Shown piece after piece: positions 8,198 through 17,106 of a DNA stretch of 64,000 nt. The stretch lies in assembly GCF_041429785.1 (NCBI RefSeq), contig NZ_CP163423.1, positions 682,001-746,000 on the forward strand. The letters are read 5' to 3'. This stretch comes from Fretibacter rubidus. Its GTDB lineage: Bacteria; Pseudomonadota; Alphaproteobacteria; Caulobacterales; Maricaulaceae. Both the position numbers and the translations under genes were made by a program. Every line of letters begins with the position of its first letter. Position 1 is the first letter of the stretch. Under the pieces are notes generated by a model, which did not search any database, had not been told where the DNA came from, and saw only the letters and a list, made by a program, of their open reading frames with translations.

Positions 8198-9088
8198 TTG
8201 AGCTCACCCGTGACCTTTAAAGACAGCCTTGCCAAGACAGCGCAGCATTTGGAAACAGTGCTGGACGATGTTCTGCCAAAACCTATTGGGCATCAGGCTG
8301 TGGTAGCAGAGGCTATGCGTTATGCTGCCATGGGCGGGGGCAAGCGGTTGCGGCCCTTCCTGCTTGTCCAGACAGCTCAATTATTTGGCGCAGATGACGC
8401 GGGAATTTGGCGGGCGGCGGCGGCGCTGGAATGTTTACACGTCTACTCCCTCGTCCATGATGATTTGCCCTGTATGGATGATGACGACATGCGCCGGGGT
8501 AAGCCGACTGTTCACAAAACCTACGACGAAGCGATTGCGACGCTGGCGGGCGACGCGCTGCTGACGCTGTCTTTTGAGCTTATGGCGAGTAGCAGCGAGG
8601 ATAGCGCACGCGCGCTGTCGATGGTCAAAGCGCTCGCTGTCGCTGGCGGTGTTAACGGCATGATCGGCGGGCAGGTGATTGATATCACAGTGTCAGAGGA
8701 CGCGCGGGACGAAGCCCTCATTACAGAGCTGCAAAATCTTAAAACTGGGGCGTTGATTGAATTTGGCTGTCACGCGGGGGCTGTGCTGGCCGGGGCCAGC
8801 GGTGATGATGTTGCGCGTGTGCGGCGCTATGCCCGGGATATGGGGCTGGCTTTTCAAATAAAAGATGACATTCTGGACGTCGAAGGCGATGCGGATTTGG
8901 TCGGCAAAGCGGTCGGCAAAGACGCAGACCTTGGAAAGGCCACATTCGTGTCAATCTTAGGTCTAGAACCTGCGCGAGAGATGGCAGCAGAACTAGGCGA
9001 GCGCGCAAAATCGCATCTGGCCCCATTTGGAAAAGATGCAGATATTTTGTGCGCGACAGTGGATTTTGTGCTAAACCGCACACATTAA
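8198..9088 (+). CDS. ispA: Farnesyl diphosphate synthase (short-chain polyprenyl synthase)
   Basis: Condenses isopentenyl and dimethylallyl/geranyl diphosphates to farnesyl diphosphate, in the isoprenoid pathway. GGKRLRP is at 47-53. The first aspartate-rich motif DDLPCMDD is at 88-95 with the two-residue insertion typical of bacterial FPP synthases, and the second, DDILD, is at 223-227. It has 296 residues. The start is TTG at 8198, supported by the correct N-terminus; there is no ATG nearby. It sits between xseB and dxs, so precursor and product enzymes share a transcript. Confidence 0.93.
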   Translation: MSSPVTFKDSLAKTAQHLETVLDDVLPKPIGHQAVVAEAMRYAAMGGGKRLRPFLLVQTAQLFGADDAGIWRAAAALECLHVYSLVHDDLPCMDDDDMRRGKPTVHKTYDEAIATLAGDALLTLSFELMASSSEDSARALSMVKALAVAGGVNGMIGGQVIDITVSEDARDEALITELQNLKTGALIEFGCHAGAVLAGASGDDVARVRRYARDMGLAFQIKDDILDVEGDADLVGKAVGKDADLGKATFVSILGLEPAREMAAELGERAKSHLAPFGKDADILCATVDFVLNRTH

Positions 9089-9138
9089 TTGGGGAATAGG
9101 CGGGCGACGTAAGATCCGCGAAAAAGAAAGACGTGACT

Positions 9139-11049
9139 ATGGTTCATACGCCGCTGCTTGATACCGTTAAAACACCGGATGATATGAAAGATTTGTCGCG
9201 GGAGCAGTTAAAGCAACTGGCCGACGAATTACGCACGGAAGTCATTGACGCGGTCTCTGTCACGGGTGGGCATCTGGGCGCAGGGCTGGGCGTTGTCGAA
9301 CTGACCGTTGCCATTCATCACCTGTTTAATACCCCATCTGACAAATTGATTTGGGACGTGGGGCATCAATGTTACCCGCACAAAGTCCTGACAGGACGGC
9401 GTGACCGAATCCGTACTATTCGCCAAGGCGGCGGTCTGTCGGGTTTTACCAAACGCGCAGAATCTGACTATGATCCGTTTGGCGCGGCGCATAGCTCGAC
9501 CTCTATTTCAGCGGGTATGGGTTTTGCGACCGCACGCGATTTAGACGGGCGTGAGGGTCACGTGATTTCCGTGATTGGTGATGGCTCTATTACGGCTGGC
9601 ATGGCCTATGAGGCGATGAATAATGCGGGCGCCACCGATAGTCGCCAGATTGTTATTTTAAATGACAATGACATGTCGATTGCCCCGCCCGTTGGCGCGA
9701 TGAGCAACCTTTTGGCCCGCACAGTCAGCAGCGGCGGATATCAGCGCATTCGTGGTATGGCCAAATCTATTGTGAAAGACGCCCCGCGCCCGATTAAATC
9801 GACCGCCAAAAAAGGCGAAGAATATACACGCGGCATGTTTACTGGCGGCACGTGGTTTGAAGAGCTTGGCTTCTTTTACGTTGGTCCTGTTGACGGGCAC
9901 GACCTCGACGCGCTTATCCCTGTGCTCGAAAATGTCAAAAATATGAAAGACGGCCCTGTGCTCGTGCATGTGGTGACGCAAAAGGGCAAAGGCTATGCGC
10001 CTGCGGAGAACTCGGCTGATAAATATCACGGGGTTAGCAAGTTCAACGTCGTCACAGGCGTACAAAGCAAATCCACGCCTAACGCGCCGAGCTATACCAA
10101 TGTCTTTGCTGATGCCCTGATTAAAGAGGCGCAGAAAGACGATAAAATTGTCGGTATCACGGCGGCGATGCCGGGCGGTACGGGCATGAAAGCCTTTGGG
10201 GAAGCTTTTCCAAAACGTATGTTTGATGTCGGCATTGCCGAACAACATGCGGTGACATTTGCAGGAGGCCTCGCAGCGGATGGGTACAAGCCGTTTTGCG
10301 CGATTTACTCGACGTTTTTGCAACGCGGTTATGACCAACTTGTGCATGATATTGCGCTGCAAAATCTGCCTGTGCGCTTTGCGATGGACCGCGCGGGCCT
10401 TGTCGGCGCGGACGGCCCGACCCATGCGGGTGCGTTTGATATCGCCTATATGGCGTGCTTGCCCAATATGATGTTGATGGCGGCGGCGGATGAAGCGGAA
10501 CTGACCCATATGGTGGCCACCGCTGTAGCTTATAACGAAGGGCCATGCGGGTTCCGCTATCCACGCGGCGAGGGCACAGGTGTTGCCATCCCAGAGATCG
10601 GACAGGTGCTAGAGATTGGCAAAGGCCGCATCATCCGCGAAGGCTCGCGTATTGCGCTTTTGTCTTACGGGACGCGCCTCGGTGAATGTATTACCGCCGC
10701 AGAACAACTAGAGACGTTAGGGCTATCGACCACAGTCGCCGACGCCCGCTTTGCCAAACCGCTCGATAGCGCGCTGATTAAAAGGCTCGCGGATGAACAT
10801 GAAGTTCTGATCACGATTGAGGAAGGTGCGGTTGGCGGTTTTGGCGCGATGGTGCTACACGATCTTGCAGCGGCTGGCCGTTTGGATAGCGGGCTTAAAA
10901 TCCGCACGATGACGCTGCCCGATATCTATATCGACCAAGACACGCCGCATAAAATGTATCAACAAGCAGGGCTAGATGCGGACGCGATTGTCGCCAAAGT
11001 CTTCCAAGTGCTCGGTCGTCACCAAGTGGACACAGCGAATTTGGCGTAA
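9139..11049 (+). CDS. dxs: 1-deoxy-D-xylulose-5-phosphate synthase
   Basis: Thiamine-diphosphate enzyme that joins pyruvate and glyceraldehyde 3-phosphate, the entry step of the MEP isoprenoid pathway; the product also feeds thiamine and pyridoxal synthesis. It has 636 residues. [20 protein letters not shown] with the later [11 protein letters not shown] forms the cofactor and metal site near residues 145-185. The central pyrimidine domain carries [17 protein letters not shown], whose glutamate activates the cofactor. The transketolase C-terminal domain is complete. An in-frame GTG at 9133 is an alternative start. It follows ispA by 50 bases. Confidence 0.97.
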   Translation: MVHTPLLDTVKTPDDMKDLSREQLKQLADELRTEVIDAVSVTGGHLGAGLGVVELTVAIHHLFNTPSDKLIWDVGHQCYPHKVLTGRRDRIRTIRQGGGLSGFTKRAESDYDPFGAAHSSTSISAGMGFATARDLDGREGHVISVIGDGSITAGMAYEAMNNAGATDSRQIVILNDNDMSIAPPVGAMSNLLARTVSSGGYQRIRGMAKSIVKDAPRPIKSTAKKGEEYTRGMFTGGTWFEELGFFYVGPVDGHDLDALIPVLENVKNMKDGPVLVHVVTQKGKGYAPAENSADKYHGVSKFNVVTGVQSKSTPNAPSYTNVFADALIKEAQKDDKIVGITAAMPGGTGMKAFGEAFPKRMFDVGIAEQHAVTFAGGLAADGYKPFCAIYSTFLQRGYDQLVHDIALQNLPVRFAMDRAGLVGADGPTHAGAFDIAYMACLPNMMLMAAADEAELTHMVATAVAYNEGPCGFRYPRGEGTGVAIPEIGQVLEIGKGRIIREGSRIALLSYGTRLGECITAAEQLETLGLSTTVADARFAKPLDSALIKRLADEHEVLITIEEGAVGGFGAMVLHDLAAAGRLDSGLKIRTMTLPDIYIDQDTPHKMYQQAGLDADAIVAKVFQVLGRHQVDTANLA

Positions 11050-11052
11050 GGC

Positions 11053-11835
11053 TCAGCTGATTTTTATTCTGTTTATTAACTTCAAAAAATCGCTATTATC
11101 TTGGGCACCCTTCCACATATTCGCAAACCTACAAACCAATTGGATGTTATTGGTGAAGTACCCCTCATTGCTATCTATTCTGTCTGCGGATGGATAAAAG
11201 TCAGTATTACCGGATTTAAGCATTTTTAATCCTGTTAATTTGCATAGATAATTTTGTTCAACAAGCTTTTGGTTTATGATTTCAATCAGCTCTTTTTCGG
11301 ACAAATTTGTCTTCTTTAACTTTGATGTTACGCTCTTTTTTTTGCCGGATGTTTTAATAGTACGAATAATGGTTTTAGCGAGTTTAGTGCTGTGGTTTTC
11401 CCATGACGCGTCTTCATCGACTGGCACAACTTCTATATCGTCTGTAGATACCCAAAATTTTCTTCTCCTAGGATGAAGACTAGGCTTAATACTGTTTTTA
11501 TCACAAAAAATCCCGAACGAAGTTTCCATTCCTGAATATAAAATCGATATTGGTTCAACAACATGTGCAATTTTAGATAGCCGTTTGTCTGTTAATTTTC
11601 CATCTCTTTTGCCTGACGAAACTGCATTAGTATGACTAATAATTGTGTTTTTTTTATAGCCAACAAATCTACTTGGAGCGAATATCCATTCATTGCCCAA
11701 TCTATATGCAAAAAAGTTTCGACCATTTGCAATTAGACTTTTCGCTTTCTTTTGATTGTCTTCTTCTTCAATTGCACCGTATAGCAGTTTTGTGTTCTTT
11801 TCGGCTTGCTTAACTGTCTTAATTAATTTGGTCAT
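11053..11835 (-). CDS. HNH-type endonuclease-like protein, AT-rich insertion
   Basis: Protein of 260 residues; its role is not known. The C-terminal part looks like an HNH (beta-beta-alpha metal) nuclease: CKLTG at 198-202, SADRIDSNEGY at 217-226 and NIQLVCRFANMWKG at 230-243, a pattern common in phage and restriction-linked HNH proteins. The first histidine is not obvious, so activity is uncertain. Residues 30-65 (KSLIANGRNFFAYRL, IFAPSRFVGYKKNT) look like a separate recognition domain. The gene is visibly richer in A+T and Lys/Asn/Ile codons than its neighbours and lies on the opposite strand between dxs and tlyA, ending three bases from dxs. It is probably acquired. Confidence 0.72.
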   Translation of the reverse strand: MTKLIKTVKQAEKNTKLLYGAIEEEDNQKKAKSLIANGRNFFAYRLGNEWIFAPSRFVGYKKNTIISHTNAVSSGKRDGKLTDKRLSKIAHVVEPISILYSGMETSFGIFCDKNSIKPSLHPRRRKFWVSTDDIEVVPVDEDASWENHSTKLAKTIIRTIKTSGKKKSVTSKLKKTNLSEKELIEIINQKLVEQNYLCKLTGLKMLKSGNTDFYPSADRIDSNEGYFTNNIQLVCRFANMWKGAQDNSDFLKLINRIKIS

Positions 11836-11896
11836 GTGGCTATCTTCTGTGTTACATAATTATTACTAAGTTTTTACAACTTAAGAAGGTATAGAT

Positions 11897-12619
11897 ATGC
11901 GGCTTGATCAATATCTCGTCAAGCGCGGGCTTTTTGAAAGTCGTAACCGCGCCCAAGAAGCAATTAAATTGGGTTACGTGAAAGTTGCAGGAGAACGCAT
12001 CACTAAGGCGGGATTTAAAGTATCAGACGGCGCAGAGGTCACGGCCAAATCACTGCACCCTTATGTCTCGCGCGGTGGGTTGAAACTGGCCCATGCCCTA
12101 CGCGAATTCAACGTCGATGTGCGAGGAAAGGTCTGCCTTGATGTCGGGGCGAGCACGGGCGGCTTTACCGATGTGCTTATCCAAAATGGGGCGCGTCATG
12201 TTTATGCCGTCGATGTGGGACATGGCCAGTTGCACCGCCGTTTGCAGGGCCGCGATGATGTCACCTCTCTGGAGGGTACGGACGCGCGCGGGCTTACCGC
12301 TGATATGTTTGCTGCTCGTCCAACCATGATTGTGTGTGACGCCAGCTTCATATCCCTGACCAAAGTGCTGGGTGCGGCGCTCGCCATTCCAGCCACTGGC
12401 GCGCAATTAATGGCTCTGGTCAAACCCCAATTTGAAGTCGGCAAAGCGGGTATCGGCAAAGGCGGGATTGTGAAATCCGAAACTGATGCCCTTATGGCGC
12501 TTTCTGACATTTCCGCCTGGATACAATCCCAAGGCTGGCACGTATCCGCCACCACGGACAGCCCCATCAAAGGCGGCTCAGGCAATCACGAATATTTACT
12601 TCACGCAGTGAAGCAATAA
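11897..12619 (+). CDS. tlyA: TlyA-type rRNA 2'-O-methyltransferase / hemolysin A family
   Basis: S4-domain RNA methyltransferase of 240 residues, expected to methylate ribosomal RNA with SAM. The S4 domain (residues 1-60, MRLDQYLVKRGLFESRNRAQ) binds RNA. The FtsJ/RrmJ-like domain has the SAM loop LDVGASTGGFTDVL at 81-94 and AVDVGHGQL after it, with VKPQFEVGK and KGGSGNHEYL near the end. AGAAGGTA upstream of ATG gives a good ribosome site. Relatives often have it directly after dxs; here the HNH gene separates them, so it must rely on a promoter in the AT-rich spacer 11836-11896. Confidence 0.93.
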   Translation: MRLDQYLVKRGLFESRNRAQEAIKLGYVKVAGERITKAGFKVSDGAEVTAKSLHPYVSRGGLKLAHALREFNVDVRGKVCLDVGASTGGFTDVLIQNGARHVYAVDVGHGQLHRRLQGRDDVTSLEGTDARGLTADMFAARPTMIVCDASFISLTKVLGAALAIPATGAQLMALVKPQFEVGKAGIGKGGIVKSETDALMALSDISAWIQSQGWHVSATTDSPIKGGSGNHEYLLHAVKQ

Positions 12620-12640
12620 AAAACCCGCCATTACAGCGGG
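12618..12640 (-). terminator. Rho-independent terminator after a glycine-zipper gene
   Basis: Read on the minus strand, CCCGC-TGTAATG-GCGGG is followed by six T. It lies directly downstream of the gene ending at 12660 and also between that gene and the convergent tlyA. Confidence 0.8.
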
Positions 12641-12659
12641 CTCTCTATTCATTTTGTGA

Positions 12660-13244
12660 CTAGTGACGGCGGCGGTGGTGACCGCGGCGATATCCACGGT
12701 TGTTACCGCCTCTGTAGCTGCGGTTTCTAAAACCGCTATTGATATTAATGCTAACGCGGGGTTGGCTGTAATATCCGCCTGAATAAAGCGGTTGGCTGTA
12801 ATAGGTCGGCGCATAATAGCTGCCCTGATAAACGGGTTGGCTATATACGGGTTGGCGGTACACAGGTTGGCCATAAACGGGCTGACTATAAACAGGTCGA
12901 GCGTAAACGGGTTGGCTGTAACCGCCGCCGTAATAGCCTGTGTTTTGATTGTAATAACCCCGGTTATAGCCGCGATTATTATTGCCGTCGCCTGCAATCG
13001 CTGCGCCGGCGACACCGCCGATTACGGCTCCAAGGACGGAGCCTTCGGTGCGCGCGCCATTGCCTGCGACTTGACTGCCCAGAACGCCGCCTGCGATAGC
13101 GCCTATTACGCCGCCGACCAGCTGCTGGTCGCCATTACTATTGCTGTGGCGATGTTGGTAGCCCGTGTCATGAGCGCTGGCCGTGACGGGTACAGCGGCC
13201 ATGGTGATTGCTGCGGCACTGATGAAAGCGATTTTGAATTTCAT
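12660..13244 (-). CDS. Exported glycine-zipper protein with Tyr/Gln/Pro repeats
   Basis: Secreted or outer-membrane-associated protein of 194 residues. The signal peptide covers about residues 1-24 (ending ASA-H). A glycine-zipper 2TM segment follows (LVGGVIGAIAGGVLGSQVAG, then GSVLGAVIGGVAGAAIAG). The C-terminal half is low-complexity, with about six copies of a YSQPVY-like pentapeptide and then Gly/Tyr/Arg runs. The start at 13244 is fixed by GGAGG five bases upstream. It is one of three tandem glycine-zipper genes, each with its own ribosome site. Such domains insert in membranes or aid envelope integrity; the exact job is unknown. Confidence 0.82.
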   Translation of the reverse strand: MKFKIAFISAAAITMAAVPVTASAHDTGYQHRHSNSNGDQQLVGGVIGAIAGGVLGSQVAGNGARTEGSVLGAVIGGVAGAAIAGDGNNNRGYNRGYYNQNTGYYGGGYSQPVYARPVYSQPVYGQPVYRQPVYSQPVYQGSYYAPTYYSQPLYSGGYYSQPRVSININSGFRNRSYRGGNNRGYRRGHHRRRH

Positions 13245-13374
13245 GTCATCCTCCAAGGATAGGGTTGCGAATTTGCAGCGCCCGTCCCTTGGCACTTGCG
13301 CTATTATGGCAGAAAAACCGTTGCCATGCAAAATAACATCACAGTGATAATTGGCTACCTAAACATGAGTCATG

Positions 13375-13406
13375 AAAAACCCCGCAACAGAGGCCTCTGC
13401 GCGGGG
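13375..13406 (-). terminator. Rho-independent terminator after the middle glycine-zipper gene
   Basis: On the minus strand a GC-rich stem (CCCCGC at one side, GCGGGG at the other, with an inner AGAGGCCTCT palindrome) is followed by TTTTT. It lies 25 bases beyond the stop at 13431. Confidence 0.8.
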
Positions 13407-13430
13407 TGTTATAATCAGCTCATGCGGGTG

Positions 13431-14564
13431 TTAGTGATGACCGCAATTTGGTACAATTTCTGCGCCTTGGGCCGTGTAGCGTTTCGGGCTATCGGCATAA
13501 CAATAGGTCTTGCCAGGATACTGTCCTGTATAAAACCCTGATCCTGTAGACGGGTCGGTAATGTGCACGGTGTTACCGCTGTGGTGGCCAGCTGATGTGT
13601 GGGCGTTATGACCCAAAAGCGCAGCGCGGCTAGGCGCTGTTTGGAACTGCGGCGCAGATTGCAGCCGCTGCATCGTGGGTGCGGTAAGCGTGTAAGGCTC
13701 GCTGATGGTATAGCGCGTTGATGTCTGAACTGGCGCGGGCATTACAATGCGCTGCGCGCGGGCGACAGGCATATGCTCGACCCGTGTAAGGCCGCGATGA
13801 ATATCAGGGCGTTGTAGCGGCGGGCCTGCCAAGCGCACATTGGGCGCGGCAACATTGATATTTTGCGTGAAGTGTACTTGCTGCGGCTGTATTTGCGGTG
13901 CGCGCATCACGGGCGCCTGATAGCTCACATTTGGGATGACTTGGCTCGTTATAAATTGTCCTGACGGCACAAATTGCGGGCCAGAAAACTGTGGTGCAAA
14001 CTGTGGTGCAAATTGCGGTGCGCCAAATTGTGGGCCGTATGCGGCAGGGGCATAGCCACCGTTATAGCCTTGCCCACCCAAATTTTGACCGCCGAAGGTC
14101 TGATATCCGGGCCGCATGTTACTTTGGTTGCTGCGCGCGTTGGCTATGCCGTAGCCAGCCAAACCGCCCAACACAGCGCCAATGGCTGTGCCTTCTTGGC
14201 GATTGCCAGACCCCGCAAGGTTAGAACCAATCGCGCCGCCAAGGCCTGCGCCAATACCAGTGCCCAGTAGATTATTACCGCTAAAGCCTGGATTAAAGCG
14301 GCCCGCATAGGGATTGCCCGCATAACGGCTGCGTGAATTACCGTAAGCCGCACCTGCAAGACCGCCAAGCACCGCGCCAATGGCTGTACCCTCGTCGCGT
14401 ACACCTGCGCCCGCCAAGTTAGAGCCAATGGCACCACCAAGTCCGGCGCCAATTGAGCCGCCAAGCAAGGTGTTATTATCAAATCCGCCAAAGAGTTGAG
14501 CATTGGCTGTTGCTGGCAGAGCTGTCAGTGCTGCTGTGCTGATTAAAAGCGTTATTAGTTTCAT
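13431..14564 (-). CDS. Exported protein with duplicated glycine-zipper domain
   Basis: Protein of 377 residues with a signal peptide (residues 1-20, ending ANA-Q). The glycine-zipper unit occurs twice: each copy reads GAGLGGAIGSNLAG, then an acidic GTAIGAVLGGLAG, about 60 residues apart, so it arose by internal duplication. The rest is rich in Gln, Pro, Tyr and Asn (FAPQFAPQF-type repeats) and ends with a YTGQYPGKTYCYAD segment and two cysteines. The start at 14564 has GGGAGG at good distance; ATG 14567 is too close. It is transcribed as its own unit, bounded by terminators. Confidence 0.8.
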   Translation of the reverse strand: MKLITLLISTAALTALPATANAQLFGGFDNNTLLGGSIGAGLGGAIGSNLAGAGVRDEGTAIGAVLGGLAGAAYGNSRSRYAGNPYAGRFNPGFSGNNLLGTGIGAGLGGAIGSNLAGSGNRQEGTAIGAVLGGLAGYGIANARSNQSNMRPGYQTFGGQNLGGQGYNGGYAPAAYGPQFGAPQFAPQFAPQFSGPQFVPSGQFITSQVIPNVSYQAPVMRAPQIQPQQVHFTQNINVAAPNVRLAGPPLQRPDIHRGLTRVEHMPVARAQRIVMPAPVQTSTRYTISEPYTLTAPTMQRLQSAPQFQTAPSRAALLGHNAHTSAGHHSGNTVHITDPSTGSGFYTGQYPGKTYCYADSPKRYTAQGAEIVPNCGHH

Positions 14565-14664
14565 CATAGCCTCCCAGGGCGTTTGCAAAAGGGCAGTTGT
14601 GTGCCCCATATTGAATATCGTCAGGGCAAGATGCAAATCTTGGGCCAATTGTGTTGGCCTTATA

Positions 14665-14697
14665 TAAAAACCCGGCCCTCACGAAATGAGAGCCGGG
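14665..14697 (-). terminator. Rho-independent terminator after the third glycine-zipper gene
   Basis: On the minus strand CCCGGCTCTCA-TTTCG-TGAGGGCCGGG is an 11-bp stem with one mismatch, followed by TTTTTAT. It serves the gene ending at 14748. Confidence 0.85.
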
Positions 14698-14747
14698 GCA
14701 GGGGTTGGATGCGCCCTCGATAGAGGGGCTGTCGCGAGGCCAACAGT

Positions 14748-15449
14748 CTAGCGGTAGCCTTTTTTGATTTGCTTGCGACGGTTCTTAAGGTCACGAAGCT
14801 CACGCCCGACCTGCTCGATACGGCGGTCTGTGTAACGGCTGCCGTTATAACGGGCGTCACGGCGTAACCGGTCTAACTCGCGGCGTGTTTCGCTAATACG
14901 AAAATCGATGCGGTCAAGACGGTTGTCGCGGCGGTCATATCCACGATCGTAAATCCGGTCATGGCCTCCATAATAGCCACGGTCATAAGTCCGTGTGTTG
15001 TGACCACGCGTGCCATGTGGGTGACGAACGGTGACAACCGATCCTGTTGTATATTCACCTGTACGGTAGGTCGGCGCAGGGACATAACCCCGGTCATAAG
15101 TCACCGTGCGGGGACGCACCACGCCAGTTTCGCGGCGACAATTGCGTTTGTCATCACCAATGCCCGCGCCTGCGGCCGCACCGAGCGCCGCGCCAAGGAC
15201 AGAGCCTTCTGTGCGGGCCCCATTGCCAGAGACCTGGCTACCGACGACACCGCCGACAACGGCACCAATAAGGCCGCCAATGACTTGGTTATCTTTATCG
15301 GCAGATTTACAGGCGTTATATGATTCACCAGCGTGATAGCTTTGCGCTTGTGCGGTCATAGGGACGGCCATTGCGGCCAGTCCAGCTACGGCCGAGACAG
15401 TCAGCGCAGCAAATGTGTGAGTGTGTGTTTTAGACGTTTGTTTCGTCAT
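14748..15449 (-). CDS. Exported glycine-zipper protein with basic C-terminal helix
   Basis: Protein of 233 residues. A long signal peptide ends near residue 35 (AQA-Q). The glycine zipper follows (VIGGLIGAVVGGVVGSQVSG, then GSVLGAALGAAAGAGIG), close to that of the gene ending at 12660 (shared GNGARTEGSVLGA). A Tyr/Arg/Gly-rich middle leads to a charged helix from about residue 180 (RLDRIDFRISETRRELDRLR) that may form a coiled coil. Its function is unknown; it is a paralogue of its two downstream neighbours. Confidence 0.82.
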   Translation of the reverse strand: MTKQTSKTHTHTFAALTVSAVAGLAAMAVPMTAQAQSYHAGESYNACKSADKDNQVIGGLIGAVVGGVVGSQVSGNGARTEGSVLGAALGAAAGAGIGDDKRNCRRETGVVRPRTVTYDRGYVPAPTYRTGEYTTGSVVTVRHPHGTRGHNTRTYDRGYYGGHDRIYDRGYDRRDNRLDRIDFRISETRRELDRLRRDARYNGSRYTDRRIEQVGRELRDLKNRRKQIKKGYR

Positions 15450-15571
15450 GGTCTGCTCCTGTTACTATCAAAACGGGGAATGCCGCTTCGTTAAGTAAGA
15501 TGTAGCAAATCAGGACTGAACGCTCTCTGAGCCGTGAATTAATTTTCAGTTCATAAACGGTGTGGGCTTAT

Positions 15572-16651
15572 TTACCCTTTGGCTTTTACACGAGCCTTCG
15601 GCGTCTTTGCGCTCACCCCATGGGTCGTCAGGAACGCTGCAATTTCGTCAAAAGCGTGATGGGACTCTGATAGTTTATCATCAAAAATATGCCAGACATG
15701 ACACATGTCGCGCCAGCTTTGCACGGACACGTCACTGCCGTATTCACGCGCTTTGGTCGCGTAACGCAGATTATCATCAAATAGCATTTCGGACGCGCTG
15801 ACTTGCAGCAGTGTCGGCGGTAGGCCCGCAAGGTCGCCCATAATCGGGGACAAGTCAGGATGGGCAGGTTTCACGCCTGCCATTTTCCAAATCGCCAAAC
15901 GGTAAAGTGTGACAGGTATTTTCAGGATGGGCGCCAGCATAGGCTGCAACATAATATCAGTTGCCAGATTGGCCTTCAGTGACGGGCTTTGTGCGGTGGC
16001 ATCAGTATGGGCCGATAGGCCAACAATCGCGTCTGGTGTGCGAATAGCGCTATCGGCACTCGCCCAGCGTGACACGACGAGGGATAAGTTCCCACCTGCG
16101 CTGTCGCCCATAACGGCAATGGTTTTAGCCGCCGCTTCCCCGTCTGGCCCATTGGCGAGCGTCCAAAGGTAAGCGTCTTTACAATCCTGCACACCCGATA
16201 ATCGTTTGTTTTCAGGAATGAGGCGGTAATTAATTGCAAAGACAGCACAGCCCGTGCGCTTGGCCAGATTATAGGTAATGGCGCGGTGGCTTTTGGCGCT
16301 CCCCACGGCATAGGCACCGCCGTGGACGTATAATATCCGCCGCGCTGGGTCCGTGCCGTCTATCGTCGTCCATTCACCGCTAAGTTCGTAACTGTCGCTC
16401 GCGGTGAGGGTTGCGGGTGTGCGGGTGCAGTCAAAGCTGCGTTGGCTTGCAATAGATTCAAACCGCTCCCGCTTGGCCCGTAGGCTCGCGGCTTCTCCGC
16501 CTTGCTTGGCTGGGGCGACGAAATTATCTTGTAAAAACTGCACAACATCTGGCCAGCCGCCTGAATTGGGGGCGTCAAAGGTTACCGTGTGCGGGGCGTC
16601 ATAGCGCGCTAAGTTTTCGCCGCGTAATCCAAACACCATAATACGCTCCAT
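15572..16651 (-). CDS. Alpha/beta hydrolase of the hormone-sensitive-lipase family
   Basis: Carboxylesterase or lipase-like hydrolase of 359 residues, probably cytoplasmic. The oxyanion motif HGGAYAVG begins at residue 110, and the nucleophile Ser184 lies in GDSAGG. SEMLFDDNLRYATKA and MCHVWHIFDD near the C-terminus supply the acid and the histidine. About 90 residues precede the hydrolase core. An alternative start is Met5. It stands alone on its strand upstream of tRNA-Leu. The substrate is unknown. Confidence 0.88.
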   Translation of the reverse strand: MERIMVFGLRGENLARYDAPHTVTFDAPNSGGWPDVVQFLQDNFVAPAKQGGEAASLRAKRERFESIASQRSFDCTRTPATLTASDSYELSGEWTTIDGTDPARRILYVHGGAYAVGSAKSHRAITYNLAKRTGCAVFAINYRLIPENKRLSGVQDCKDAYLWTLANGPDGEAAAKTIAVMGDSAGGNLSLVVSRWASADSAIRTPDAIVGLSAHTDATAQSPSLKANLATDIMLQPMLAPILKIPVTLYRLAIWKMAGVKPAHPDLSPIMGDLAGLPPTLLQVSASEMLFDDNLRYATKAREYGSDVSVQSWRDMCHVWHIFDDKLSESHHAFDEIAAFLTTHGVSAKTPKARVKAKG

Positions 16652-16775
16652 TCAAATCATACATGACAAGGTGATATGCACATTGTTGCATATTCCTATC
16701 GCATAGTGTCACGCCGCTGTCACGGGCGAAGGGGAATTGCGAGCGATATTTTGATAGGGCACGGTCTGATATCAG

Positions 16776-16804
16776 TTGACGCTTCGCCACCATACCCCTA
16801 AATC
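16776..16804 (+). promoter_or_regulatory. Candidate sigma-70 promoter of tRNA-Leu
   Basis: TTGACG at 16776 and TAAATC at 16799, 17 bases apart, stand about 16 bases before the tRNA 5' end. The -35 element is near consensus and the -10 is weak. Confidence 0.45.
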
Positions 16805-16819
16805 GCCCCACCAAGCCGT

Positions 16820-16906
16820 GCCCAGATGGCGGAATTGGTAGACGCGCTAGCTTCAGGTGCTAGTGTCCGTATGGACGTGGAGGTTCGAGTCCTCTTCTGG
16901 GCACCA
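16820..16906 (+). tRNA. tRNA-Leu (anticodon CAG)
   Basis: Class II tRNA decoding CUG. The acceptor stem GCCCAGA pairs with TCTGGGC (16896-16902), followed by discriminator A and an encoded CCA. The D-loop has GGAATTGGTAGAC, the anticodon loop CTTCAGGT contains CAG, a long variable arm (GTCCGTATGGAC) is present, and the T-loop is GGTTCGAGTCC. It resembles E. coli tRNA-Leu(CAG) closely through the D and anticodon arms. Confidence 0.97.
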
Positions 16907-16912
16907 TTTTGG

Positions 16913-16933
16913 TTTCGCTTCGCGAAAATTTTT
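16913..16933 (+). terminator. Short terminator after tRNA-Leu
   Basis: TTTCGC-TTC-GCGAAA followed by ATTTTT, six bases after the CCA end. Confidence 0.6.
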
Positions 16934-16934
16934 G

Positions 16935-16969
16935 GTGCGGGGCATCAAAAACAAAAATGGTGCGGTGAG
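16935..16969 (+). repeat. 35-bp direct repeat, copy 1
   Basis: This 35-base unit starts GTGCGGGGCATCAAAAA and ends ATGGTGCGGTGAG. It matches copy 2 at 34 of 35 bases and is located directly after the tRNA-Leu terminator. The unit itself contains two GGTGCGG-like blocks, one at each end. Confidence 0.75.
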
Positions 16970-17106
16970 CATAAGCGAACCGACACGATGTCTCCGAAAC
17001 ACATAAAAAACGCCTTATTTTATCAGTTTAGCTATGGCGCTTTTTGCTTTAAAATTTTTTCCGGAAACCAAATCGGATTAGTGCCGAGCGCTTTGTGCAA
17101 GGACAT

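Noticed and set aside
9658-10509. Long antisense frame of 283 codons within dxs
   Set aside because: It lies fully inside a clearly coding gene and its His/Arg-rich composition mirrors the dxs codons.
12792-13262. Plus-strand frame of 156 codons opposite the glycine-zipper gene
   Set aside because: It mirrors the tandem YSQPVY repeats, and the minus-strand gene has a signal peptide, ribosome site and terminator.
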